Shown here piece after piece: positions 1 through 6,275 of a stretch of DNA of 9,119 nt (position 1 is the first letter of the stretch; every line of letters starts with the position of its first letter). The position numbers and the translations under genes are program-made. Source of the stretch: Bacillota bacterium (GTDB lineage: Bacteria > Bacillota > Clostridia > Peptostreptococcales > Acidaminobacteraceae). Under the pieces are notes generated by a model, which did not search any database, was not told the DNA's origin, and saw only the letters and a list, made by a program, of their open reading frames with translations. Location of the stretch: positions 1 through 9,119 of the forward strand of contig JAUMXJ010000031.1 in assembly GCA_030529205.1 (NCBI GenBank). The letters run 5' to 3'.

Positions 1-1
1 T

Positions 2-82
2 CCGATTGAGTACGCGGTGCATGACAGGAAAATCAAAATACCGCTGCGTGTATTGGACGGTATGGACCATGTCTTCAAATAG
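2..82 (+). CDS. C-terminal end of a probable DUF2318 Fe-S membrane protein (partial)
   Basis: Only the last 26 codons and the TAG stop (80-82) lie in the window; the frame is open to the left edge. The tail begins PIEYAV and ends GMDHVFK, a mix of short hydrophobic beta-strand-like stretches and charged residues with no membrane segment. It resembles the end of DUF2318 proteins, where a cysteine-containing 'CNPI' type motif is followed by a short strand-rich tail, but the cysteines themselves are outside the window. The stronger argument is context: in P19/FTR1 iron-uptake loci (Campylobacter cj1660, E. coli fetA) a DUF2318 gene sits directly before two FtsX-like permeases and an ATPase, as here. 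The next gene starts 18 bases downstream, so the two are very likely co-transcribed. The identity is an inference from a short tail plus gene order. Confidence 0.5.
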   Translation, partial: PIEYAVHDRKIKIPLRVLDGMDHVFK

Positions 83-100
83 ATCTTAGAGAAGGTATTT

Positions 101-1384
101 ATGTTTTTACGAATGATATTGGGAGCGTTGATCAGGCAAAGAAATAAGATGTTCATGATCGCTTTTACCATCGCGCTGGGCACCAGTCTTTCGACTGCCA
201 TGCTGAATACCATGTTCGGTGTCGGAGACAAGGTAAATATGGAGCTCAAAGCGTACGGTGCAAACATCAATGTCCTGCCGAGAGACGCATCGCTCCTGGA
301 CGATATTTACGGATTCAGCGCCGATGAGACGAAGGCGCGCAAGTATATCAAGGAAGAAGAGCTCGGATTGGTGAAGACCATTTTCTGGGCATTTAATATT
401 GTCGATTACACCCCTTATTTTACAGCCGATGTCGACCTGGTGGGGGAGGATGTGTCCGTGAAGGCGGTGGGTACGTGGTTTGACTACCATATGGACCTCC
501 CTACCGGGGAATCCGTCAACACGGGCATGAAGAGACTCAAGAGTTGGTGGAATGTCGAAGGGGAGTGGCTGGAGGATCACGATGCAAATGCATGTATGGT
601 CGGAAGCCTGTTTGCACTCAGAAATGCATTGAACACGGGGGATCAGATCGAACTTCGCGGAAAGGGCGATACGAAGACACTGAAAATCAAGGGAATCTTT
701 AATTCCGGTTCTGAAGACGATGAGCGGATTTATACCACTTTGAAAACCGCACAGGAACTGAGCGGCCTCAGCGGAGTGGTCAATCGTATCGAGGTCAGCG
801 CACTTACGACGCCGGACAATGAACTCGCGAGGAAGGCGGCAATCAATCCGCTCAGTCTGACTGTCAAAGAGTGGGAAGTCTGGTATTGTACCGCCTATGT
901 ATCCGCAATTTGCTATCAGCTGCAGGAAGTCATCACCGATTCGGTGGCGAAACCGATCAGACAGGTAGCGGAATCGGAGGGGGACATTCTGAATAAGACG
1001 ACGCTTCTGATGCTGTTAATCACCGCTCTGAGTATGGCGGGCGCCGCGCTCGGCATATCCAATATCGTCACGGCGGGTGTCATGGAGAGAAGGGCGGAAA
1101 TCGGATTGAAGAAGGCATTGGGTGCCGGGAATACGAGCATTATTTTGACAATGCTGACCGAGATTTTCATTACGGGGATCCTCGGAGGCGTGATCGGATA
1201 CTTCGGAGGACTCTTTATTACGCAGATTATCGGATATCGCGTATTCGGTTCCACCATCCCGATTACACCTGTGGTGGTACCGATTGTGGCGGTGATGATT
1301 TTCCTGGTAAGTCTTCTCGGAAGTATCCCTGCAATCAAGTATCTGTTGAGACTGAACCCGACGGAGGTATTGCATGGGCGCTAA
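101..1384 (+). CDS. FtsX/MacB-type ABC transporter permease 1 (Cj1661/FetB-like)
   Basis: This is a 427-residue integral membrane protein with the FtsX/MacB fold: one N-terminal membrane helix (about 16-36), a large extracytoplasmic domain (about 40-300), then three C-terminal helices (about 302-326, 347-376, 389-412). The cytoplasmic loop after helix 2 carries ERRAEIGLKKALGAG (329-343), the typical FtsX segment that contacts the ATPase. After helix 1 there is YGANINVLPRDA, a motif echoed in the next permease. The extracytoplasmic domain is unusually aromatic: W126, W149, W150, W156, W258 and W261, plus cysteines C165, C263 and C271. The first ATG (101) follows AGAGAAGG (88-95) with 5-base spacing, which supports this start. 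It overlaps the next gene by 11 bases. By family and neighbours it should form a heteromeric transporter with permease 2 and the ATPase. In Campylobacter and E. coli the corresponding genes belong to ferrous-iron uptake loci; the transported substrate there is not settled as far as I know. Confidence 0.9.
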   Translation: MFLRMILGALIRQRNKMFMIAFTIALGTSLSTAMLNTMFGVGDKVNMELKAYGANINVLPRDASLLDDIYGFSADETKARKYIKEEELGLVKTIFWAFNIVDYTPYFTADVDLVGEDVSVKAVGTWFDYHMDLPTGESVNTGMKRLKSWWNVEGEWLEDHDANACMVGSLFALRNALNTGDQIELRGKGDTKTLKIKGIFNSGSEDDERIYTTLKTAQELSGLSGVVNRIEVSALTTPDNELARKAAINPLSLTVKEWEVWYCTAYVSAICYQLQEVITDSVAKPIRQVAESEGDILNKTTLLMLLITALSMAGAALGISNIVTAGVMERRAEIGLKKALGAGNTSIILTMLTEIFITGILGGVIGYFGGLFITQIIGYRVFGSTIPITPVVVPIVAVMIFLVSLLGSIPAIKYLLRLNPTEVLHGR

Positions 1385-2510
1385 AAGAAAAATGTATTTA
1401 AAAATGGTCATCAGCTCCCTGTCGCGCAGAAAGTCGAGGATGATTACCGCACTCCTCGCCGTCGCCATCGGAGCAACCATACTCTCCGGATTGGTGACCA
1501 TCTACTACGATATCCCGCGTCAGCTCGGAAAGGAATTTCGCAGCTACGGTGCAAATATGATTGTGATTCCGACGGATGCACAGAATAGAATCACGGAATC
1601 ACAACTTGCGGAAATCAGAAATGTCATTCCGGAAAAGCAATTGTTCGGTCTATCGCCGTACGTGTACTACAATGCGCAGATCAACACACAGCCGTTTATC
1701 ATTGCCGCGACCGATTTGGAACAGTCCAAAAAATCCTATCCCTACTGGTTGGTTCACGGAAGGTGGCCGGAACAGGCGAGAGAGACTCTGATCGGAATCG
1801 AAGTGGCGAAGAACATCGATGCATACGAAGGAGATACCATTGTCGTTACCGCAAAGCGGGAGAACGGGGATGAAATAACCAGAGAGTTCGTCATCGCCGG
1901 AACCGTGACGACGGGCGGAAAAGAAGATGAACTGATTTTCATCAGTCTTGAAGATATGCAGAGCATTGCGGTCATCAAAGGATATGATGTGGTGGAATGC
2001 AGTATCGAAGCGGATCAACAGGAGCTGGAAGAATTGGTTGCCAAGATGTCGCATAAAGATAAGGCTTTGACGCCGCGAACCGTTCGCCGCGTGACGCAGT
2101 CGCAGGACATTGTGCTTGCAAAGCTGCAGGCTTTGGTGTGGATAGTGACCGCCGTCGTGCTCATCATTATGATGATCTGTGTCTCCACAACCATGATGGC
2201 GATGATCACCGAGAGGCGAAAAGAAATCGGCTTGAAAAAGGCTCTCGGCGCATCCAATAAAGGGGTCGTGCTGGATTTTTTGGGAGAGGGTGCCATGCTC
2301 GGAGCATTCGGCGGATTGCTGGGTTCCTTTTTGGGGTATGAATTTGCAAGGCAGGTGAGTATGAGCGTCTTTGCCAGAACAGTTCATTTTATGTGGATTC
2401 TTGTTCCGCTGACGGTCGTCGTTTCAATCGTAATTACAGTGCTGGCGTGTTTGATTCCCGTAAGAAAAGCAATCGATGTGGATCCCGCCCTGGTTTTAAG
2501 AGGTGAATAA
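1374..2510 (+). CDS. FtsX/MacB-type ABC transporter permease 2 (Cj1662/FetC-like)
   Basis: This 378-residue protein has the same layout as the preceding permease: helix 1 at about 23-44, an extracytoplasmic MacB-like domain to about 250, and helices at about 254-277, 305-325 and 342-365. ERRKEIGLKKALGAS (280-294) is the cytoplasmic coupling segment and is nearly identical to that of permease 1, so the two are clear paralogues expected to pair. After helix 1 it has YGANMIVIPTDA, again shared with permease 1. The extracytoplasmic domain is about 50 residues shorter and lacks the Trp/Cys-rich segments of permease 1. GGAGG (1363-1367) lies 6 bases before the ATG at 1374, inside the end of the preceding gene, so this start is well supported. 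The stop overlaps the ATPase start by one base (TAATG), a strong sign of coupled translation and of one complex. Confidence 0.9.
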   Translation: MGAKRKMYLKMVISSLSRRKSRMITALLAVAIGATILSGLVTIYYDIPRQLGKEFRSYGANMIVIPTDAQNRITESQLAEIRNVIPEKQLFGLSPYVYYNAQINTQPFIIAATDLEQSKKSYPYWLVHGRWPEQARETLIGIEVAKNIDAYEGDTIVVTAKRENGDEITREFVIAGTVTTGGKEDELIFISLEDMQSIAVIKGYDVVECSIEADQQELEELVAKMSHKDKALTPRTVRRVTQSQDIVLAKLQALVWIVTAVVLIIMMICVSTTMMAMITERRKEIGLKKALGASNKGVVLDFLGEGAMLGAFGGLLGSFLGYEFARQVSMSVFARTVHFMWILVPLTVVVSIVITVLACLIPVRKAIDVDPALVLRGE

Positions 2511-3178
2511 TGGATATACTAACTTTGGAAAATGTGTCGAAGATTTATGGGGATCTGAAGGCACTCGATAATATCAATTTGAAAGTTTCTCAGGGGGAAT
2601 GGCTCGCCATCATGGGACCGTCCGGATCCGGAAAATCGACCCTGATGAATATTATCGGATGTCTGGACAGACCGTCCGTAGGGAAGGTGATACTCGAAAA
2701 TACGGACATTGCCAAACTTGCGGCGAAGGATTTGACGGAGATTCGCAGAGATAAAATCGGACTGATTTTTCAGCAGTTTCACTTGGTAAACTACCTGACC
2801 GCTCTGGAAAATGTCATGATGGCGCAGTATTATCACAGTATGCCGGACGAGGCGGAGGCTATGGATGCTTTGGAATCTGTGGGACTGAAGGACAGAGCGC
2901 GGCATCTTCCGAGCCAGCTTTCCGGGGGCGAACAGCAAAGACTGTGTATCGCGAGAGCCCTGATTAACCATCCGAGCATATTGCTTGCGGACGAGCCGAC
3001 AGGAAATTTGGACGAAAAAAATGAGATTCTCGTCATGGATATTTTTAGAAGACTGCACAAGAGCGGCAGTACCATTATCGTGGTGACGCACGATCAGGAA
3101 GTGGGAGACCAGGCGGAGAGAATTGTGACACTGGATCACGGGCGAATCTCCCATGTCAAGCAAAATCAGGCAAGGTAA
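2510..3178 (+). CDS. ABC transporter ATP-binding protein, LolD/MacB type (Cj1663/FetD-like)
   Basis: This is a complete 222-residue nucleotide-binding subunit of the usual length for the LolD/MacB group. All motifs are present: Walker A GPSGSGKST (36-44), Q-loop around Q88-Q89, signature LSGGE followed by QQR (137-144), Walker B ending LLADEPTGNLD (158-168) with catalytic E162, and the H-loop histidine H194 in VVTHD. It should hydrolyse ATP on the cytoplasmic side and drive the FtsX-type permeases. It starts on the last base of the preceding stop codon, with AAGAGGTG (2499-2505) as ribosome binding site. It is the only ATPase in the window, although three FtsX-type permeases flank it. In MacB/LolD systems the ATPase powers mechanical movement of extracytoplasmic domains rather than classical import, so the direction of action here is open. 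Confidence 0.96.
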   Translation: MDILTLENVSKIYGDLKALDNINLKVSQGEWLAIMGPSGSGKSTLMNIIGCLDRPSVGKVILENTDIAKLAAKDLTEIRRDKIGLIFQQFHLVNYLTALENVMMAQYYHSMPDEAEAMDALESVGLKDRARHLPSQLSGGEQQRLCIARALINHPSILLADEPTGNLDEKNEILVMDIFRRLHKSGSTIIVVTHDQEVGDQAERIVTLDHGRISHVKQNQAR

Positions 3179-3220
3179 ATACCGAAGTACGGCCAAAATG
3201 CGGGTCGGAATCAGTGAGAA

Positions 3221-3225
3221 AGAGG
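3221..3225 (+). promoter_or_regulatory. Ribosome binding site that fixes the start of the FMN lipoprotein
   Basis: AGAGG lies 6 bases before ATG 3232. A GTG at 3214 in the same frame would add six residues ahead of the signal peptide but has no comparable purine-rich stretch at the right distance, so ATG 3232 is preferred. Confidence 0.65.
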
Positions 3226-3231
3226 TTGAAA

Positions 3232-3642
3232 ATGGCAAAGAGAATATTGGCAATGTTGATGATATTGGCACTTGTCCTGACGGTGACATCGTGCGGAGAT
3301 GTGCGATTGAAGGACGGGACATATACGAGGACAAGTTCCAAGGATGAACACGGGTTTATCGAGGTTACGGTTGTAATCAAAGACGGAAAAATAGCGGATT
3401 GCACCATGAAGATGTTCAATGTGGACGGGACGCTCAAAGGGGAAGACTACGGCAAGAACGCGGGCAATCCGAAATTGTATGAACTCGCACAAAAAGCATT
3501 GGGCGAGGCGTCGAAACTTCCGGCTTTATTGGTGGAAAAAGGAGATATTGCCGAGGTCGACGCACTGAGCGGCGCAACCAAGACATACGATCAATTCAAA
3601 GCCATGGTGCTTGAAATTGTGGAAGAGGCGCAGAAACCGTAA
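3232..3642 (+). CDS. FMN-binding domain lipoprotein with covalent flavin motif
   Basis: This is a 136-residue exported protein. Residues 1-20 form a lipoprotein signal peptide: basic MAKR, a hydrophobic core, and lipobox VTSC with C21 as the expected lipidated cysteine. The rest is a single FMN-binding domain (about residues 28-133): a short sheet region with IEVTVVIKDGKIADC (43-57), then DALSGATKTYDQF (110-122). The SGAT motif (113-116) is the known site where the flavin transferase ApbE (Ftp) links FMN to the threonine, here T116. The protein should therefore be a one-flavin electron carrier on the outer face of the membrane. It starts 53 bases after the ATPase and overlaps the following permease by one base (TAATG), which ties it to that permease. 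In related iron loci thioredoxin-like proteins hold this place. No ApbE gene is in the window. The FMN-domain call is firm; the electron partners are unknown. Confidence 0.88.
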   Translation: MAKRILAMLMILALVLTVTSCGDVRLKDGTYTRTSSKDEHGFIEVTVVIKDGKIADCTMKMFNVDGTLKGEDYGKNAGNPKLYELAQKALGEASKLPALLVEKGDIAEVDALSGATKTYDQFKAMVLEIVEEAQKP

Positions 3643-4850
3643 TGACAGTTCGAGAATTGGCTAAGCGCAATATTAAGAATAAGCCGCATCGCACCTATTC
3701 CATGATGGTGTTGACAGCGGTCATCTGTCTGGTTTTGTTTCTCAGCAGCTTTGTGATTTTATCGCTCAGAAACGGGATCGTCTCGCTTTCCAATCGTATG
3801 GGAGCGGATGTGATCGTCGTGCCTGAAGGGTATGATGCGAAGGTGACCGGTGCAATCCTGCGGGGAGAACCGAACTCGTTTTTCCTCGATGCCTCTGTCC
3901 TGGAACGCGTCAGAAATGTGGAAGGGGTTGACTATGCAACCCCTCAGTTTTTTATTGCGACCTTGTCCGCGGGCTGCTGCAGTTTCCCGATTCAAGTCAT
4001 CGGAATCGATGTCGACTCGGATTTTGTTGTGCTTCCGTGGCTTAAAACACAGGTCCGCTTCCCGATTCCGAAGGGGGGCGTGATTGTAGGGCACAATATC
4101 GTGGGGAATTACAAAGAAGAAGTGCGGTTCTTTAATCGCGGATTTCTGGTCGAAGGCCGTCTCGCCCAGACCGGGATGGGGTTTGACAATTCCGTGTTTA
4201 TGCCTCTTGAAGATGCGAGATCTCTGGCAGAAGAGTTTAAAAAACTTCTCGATTACAAAGATTTGGATGTTCGCAACAGTTATTCTTCCGTCATGGTCAA
4301 GGTCAAGCCGGGATATGATTCCAAGGCGGTGAAAGAAGCCATCGGCAGAGAGTTTGAAAACGAAGACGCCGGAAAACGCGTGTACGCTTTGATTTCCAAA
4401 CAGATGATGTCCGAAGTGTCCGGGAATATGAGCGGAATGGTTCTCTATCTGTATGGTCAGATGATTCTGATCTATCTGCTGGCTTTCGGAGTTCTGTCGT
4501 TGGTATACTCGTTCTCGATGAAGGAGAGAAAAAAAGAAATTGCGACTCTGCGTGTGATGGGGGCAAGCAAAAGGCAAATCAAAACCATTCTCTTCACGGA
4601 AGTCCTGATGATCAATGCACTCGGATCCCTCATCGGATGCATTGTCGGCTTTGTCGCGGCGGAATTATTCGCTCCCGCCATCGGAATTTCTGTGGGACTC
4701 CCTTTCTTAGCACCGAATTTTATGGTAATGTTATTCATGGTTTTTGTCGCTTTTGTACTCGGAACCGTACTCGGACCGCTTTCATCTTATTTTTCGATCC
4801 GAAAAATGCTGAAGACGGAGGCACAATTGCTATTAAGGGAGAACGACTAG
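3642..4850 (+). CDS. FtsX-type ABC transporter permease 3
   Basis: This 402-residue membrane protein has helix 1 at about 20-42, an extracytoplasmic domain at about 45-262, and helices at about 266-290, 320-342 and 360-385. The cytoplasmic loop KERKKEIATLRVMGAS (294-309) is the FtsX-domain coupling segment, but it differs from the ERR.EIGLKKALGA version shared by permeases 1 and 2, so this is a more distant paralogue. After helix 1 it has RMGADVIVVPEGYDA, which parallels the YGAN..V.P.DA motif of the others. A Cys-Cys pair (C112-C113) lies in the extracytoplasmic domain. The ATG overlaps the stop of the FMN lipoprotein; the nearest purine stretch, AAGAGG (3623-3628), is 13 bases away, so translation is probably coupled. 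No second ATPase follows. It either shares the upstream ATPase, uses one encoded elsewhere, or forms a separate complex with the flavoprotein. Confidence 0.87.
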   Translation: MTVRELAKRNIKNKPHRTYSMMVLTAVICLVLFLSSFVILSLRNGIVSLSNRMGADVIVVPEGYDAKVTGAILRGEPNSFFLDASVLERVRNVEGVDYATPQFFIATLSAGCCSFPIQVIGIDVDSDFVVLPWLKTQVRFPIPKGGVIVGHNIVGNYKEEVRFFNRGFLVEGRLAQTGMGFDNSVFMPLEDARSLAEEFKKLLDYKDLDVRNSYSSVMVKVKPGYDSKAVKEAIGREFENEDAGKRVYALISKQMMSEVSGNMSGMVLYLYGQMILIYLLAFGVLSLVYSFSMKERKKEIATLRVMGASKRQIKTILFTEVLMINALGSLIGCIVGFVAAELFAPAIGISVGLPFLAPNFMVMLFMVFVAFVLGTVLGPLSSYFSIRKMLKTEAQLLLREND

Positions 4851-4859
4851 GGGGGAGAA

Positions 4860-5405
4860 ATGGGTTTTTTTACAAATTCCTATGTGCTTGCATTTATTAA
4901 GTTTGCCGTCTTGGCGACCTTCGGAGAGATTTTGGCGGGATCGATATCGCGAAAGCGATTGTTTATCCCCGCGGCGTTGCCGGCGCGTATGATGATTTGG
5001 GGAGTCCTTGGTATCGCCATCTCCTTCATGATGAAGGTGTACTACGGCGCAATGGTTCTTATGATACAGCCGGATCTCTCCGTCTTTGCGGATAAGCTGT
5101 ACTTGGCGTTTGCCACCTCCGCGGTGATGAACTTCACGTTTGCACCGGCGTTCATGCTGTTTCACAAACACACGGATACCTATCTCGATCTCAAAGCTGC
5201 CGGAAAACGGGCGGGCTTGAAAGAGATTTGCGACAATATCGACTATCACGGATACATCAGGAGAGTTCTTATTATCACCCTGCCGCTGTTCTGGTTGCCG
5301 GCACACACCGTGACGTTTCTGCTCCCGGAGAGTTTAAGGGTTCTTTTTTCCGCGATTCTCTCCATTGTCCTGGGACTGATTTTATCGGTCAAGACAAAGT
5401 CATAA
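4860..5405 (+). CDS. Mpv17/PMP22-like integral membrane protein
   Basis: This is a 181-residue, mostly hydrophobic protein with four or five predicted membrane segments (about 8-28, 43-66, 79-101, 134-153, 156-175) and a charged loop at about 104-132. The C-terminus reads FWLPAHTVTF, then LPESLRVLF, then ILS.K. This fits the Mpv17/PMP22 family end pattern (W-P, then F, then VP...R, then LS.K), with W145, P147, F153, P156 and R160 as the matching residues. The segment around FAPAF also recalls the family's middle region. Length is close to that of eukaryotic Mpv17 proteins (about 180). Functions of the family are poorly defined; channel activity has been proposed for the mitochondrial member. 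The ATG at 4860 follows GGGGGAG (4851-4856), 9 bases after the permease 3 stop. An unrelated bacterial membrane protein with a chance resemblance remains possible. Confidence 0.6.
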   Translation: MGFFTNSYVLAFIKFAVLATFGEILAGSISRKRLFIPAALPARMMIWGVLGIAISFMMKVYYGAMVLMIQPDLSVFADKLYLAFATSAVMNFTFAPAFMLFHKHTDTYLDLKAAGKRAGLKEICDNIDYHGYIRRVLIITLPLFWLPAHTVTFLLPESLRVLFSAILSIVLGLILSVKTKS

Positions 5406-5408
5406 GGA
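5404..5408 (+). promoter_or_regulatory. Ribosome binding site for the DUF1275 gene, start choice uncertain
   Basis: AAGGA overlaps the preceding TAA. In-frame candidates are TTG 5412 (3 bases away, short), TTG 5421 (12 bases, long) and ATG 5433 (no good site of its own). Both TTG codons are compatible with this single site, and neither is ideally spaced. Confidence 0.45.
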
Positions 5409-5411
5409 CAC

Positions 5412-6149
5412 TTGGACTCGTTGAAACACCGTATGGATAGGAAAATCGAGAGTATCGACGTACAAAAACAAGCGGAATTGTCTCCCGTTTCAAAAGAGAG
5501 TTCCGTCGGATTTGTTCTGATTTTTGTCGCCGGATGGATCAATATCCAGGGAATCAAGCTGGGACTGATCGACAGTCTCTCATACATGACCGGTCGAGGA
5601 GTGCGAATCGGAACGGCAATGTTCGAGGGAGACCCGGTCGCTCTGATGTATGTGCTCGTTTCCCTGGCGGCATTTATTTTCGGTTCGTACTTCGGTGCAC
5701 GCGTAACCGCGAAAAAAGGCATCGGGCAGGCCCTGCTCCTTACCGCTTCCTTTTTGGCGATTGTCGCATCGGCCGTTACCATGTACGATTTGCAAACAAT
5801 CCCCGATGAGAGCGCGGTACAGACAATTTCGAAAATCTTTGTGATTTTGGCAATGGGCACAATGAACGGTGCAACCAGCATGACGCGGGTGGGCAGGACG
5901 ACTCATTTGACCGGCACCGCCACGGACATCGGACTCAATCTCGCTTTGGGGAAGAAGAAAACCGCACTTTTCCACTTGTTAAGATGGGTCGGCTTTTTTA
6001 TGGGTGCATTCGTGGCAATCTGTTTCCATGTCGTGGCGGCTTCTTTCGGATATCCGAGAAGCATTTTGGCATGGGTTCCGACTGTTATCGTGGCAGCGGA
6101 AGGGGTACTTCTTACTATAAAAAAAGACAGAATTCAGGTGATTCTTTAG
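5412..6149 (+). CDS. DUF1275 (YoaK-like) family membrane protein
   Basis: This is a protein of up to 245 residues. The first 30 residues are charged and soluble; about six membrane segments follow, the first at about 32-50 and the last at about 215-235. Family traits include GWINIQG (41-47) in the first helix, MTGR (59-62, the family's MTGN-like motif), the small-residue run MGTMNGATS, and THLTGTATDIG (164-174), which matches the second 'TG' motif of DUF1275. Length is normal for the family. The role of DUF1275 proteins is not established; they are often annotated as YoaK-like and some as putative transporters. The gene begins with TTG 5412 or TTG 5421, both served by AAGGA (5404-5408); ATG 5433 would give a protein seven residues shorter than the 5412 start. 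It begins 6 bases after the Mpv17-like gene and is the last gene of the run, being followed by a poly-T stretch. Confidence 0.82.
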   Translation: MDSLKHRMDRKIESIDVQKQAELSPVSKESSVGFVLIFVAGWINIQGIKLGLIDSLSYMTGRGVRIGTAMFEGDPVALMYVLVSLAAFIFGSYFGARVTAKKGIGQALLLTASFLAIVASAVTMYDLQTIPDESAVQTISKIFVILAMGTMNGATSMTRVGRTTHLTGTATDIGLNLALGKKKTALFHLLRWVGFFMGAFVAICFHVVAASFGYPRSILAWVPTVIVAAEGVLLTIKKDRIQVIL

Positions 6150-6163
6150 TATTATTTTTTTTT
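6129..6163 (+). terminator. Possible weak transcription terminator at the end of the operon
   Basis: A short inverted repeat AGAAT (6129-6133) / ATTCT (6141-6145) spans the end of the DUF1275 gene and is followed by nine T (6155-6163). The stem is only five AT-rich base pairs and the T-run starts about ten bases after it, so this is not a textbook intrinsic terminator. The position, between a gene run and a new candidate promoter, is what makes it plausible. Confidence 0.3.
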
Positions 6164-6177
6164 ATTCAAATTCATCC

Positions 6178-6203
6178 TAAGTTTGTTTCATCCCCATCGG
6201 AAT
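6178..6203 (+). promoter_or_regulatory. Weak candidate flagellar-sigma (sigma-28/sigma-D) promoter
   Basis: TAAGTTT (6178-6184), then 11 bases, then ATCGGAAT (6196-6203) loosely follows the sigma-28 pattern TAAAGTTT-N11-GCCGATAA. The upstream half is good and the downstream half poor. Chemoreceptor genes are often under this sigma factor, which is the only other reason to list it. Confidence 0.22.
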
Positions 6204-6219
6204 TATTTTACAAAAAAAA

Positions 6220-6248
6220 TTGATTAATTATTCTTTCCTCTGTAAACT
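6220..6248 (+). promoter_or_regulatory. Candidate vegetative promoter for the chemoreceptor genes
   Basis: TTGATT (6220-6225) and TAAACT (6243-6248) are separated by 17 bases and lie in an AT-rich stretch about 28 bases before the first ATG. Four of six bases match in the -10 box and four in the -35 box. It competes with a weak flagellar-sigma-like match at 6178-6203. Confidence 0.4.
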
Positions 6249-6267
6249 GTATCGTACCAAAATGTCG

Positions 6268-6274
6268 AAGGGGG
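6268..6274 (+). promoter_or_regulatory. G-rich ribosome binding site of chemoreceptor 1
   Basis: AAGGGGG ends one base before ATG 6276 and four bases before the adjacent in-frame ATG 6279. Spacing favours the second ATG as the main start, which would shorten the protein by one residue. Confidence 0.55.
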
Positions 6275-6275
6275 C

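Noticed and set aside
1650..2387. A 245-codon - strand open frame opposite permease 2
   Set aside because: It is fully antisense to a well-supported permease. Its product is His/Cys-rich without domain features, and no promoter or ribosome binding site stands out.
3214..3231. GTG 3214 as an upstream start for the FMN lipoprotein
   Set aside because: It lacks a ribosome binding site at suitable distance, while AGAGG at 3221-3225 is ideally placed for ATG 3232, which gives a standard lipoprotein signal peptide.
2519..3334. A 271-codon - strand open frame opposite the ATPase gene
   Set aside because: The opposite strand carries every ABC ATPase motif in order; this frame shows no motif of its own.
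3153..3347. A 64-codon + strand frame bridging the ATPase end and the FMN lipoprotein start
   Set aside because: It overlaps the FMN gene in another frame, has no good ribosome binding site and gives a charged, featureless peptide.
3759..4577. A 272-codon - strand open frame opposite permease 3
   Set aside because: It is antisense to a conserved FtsX-type permease and has a His/Phe/Arg-rich composition typical of shadow frames.
6212..6235. AT-rich stretch with TTAATTA-like palindromes as a possible operator or attachment site
   Set aside because: The symmetry is short and expected in such AT-rich sequence. No second copy or integrase gene is present.
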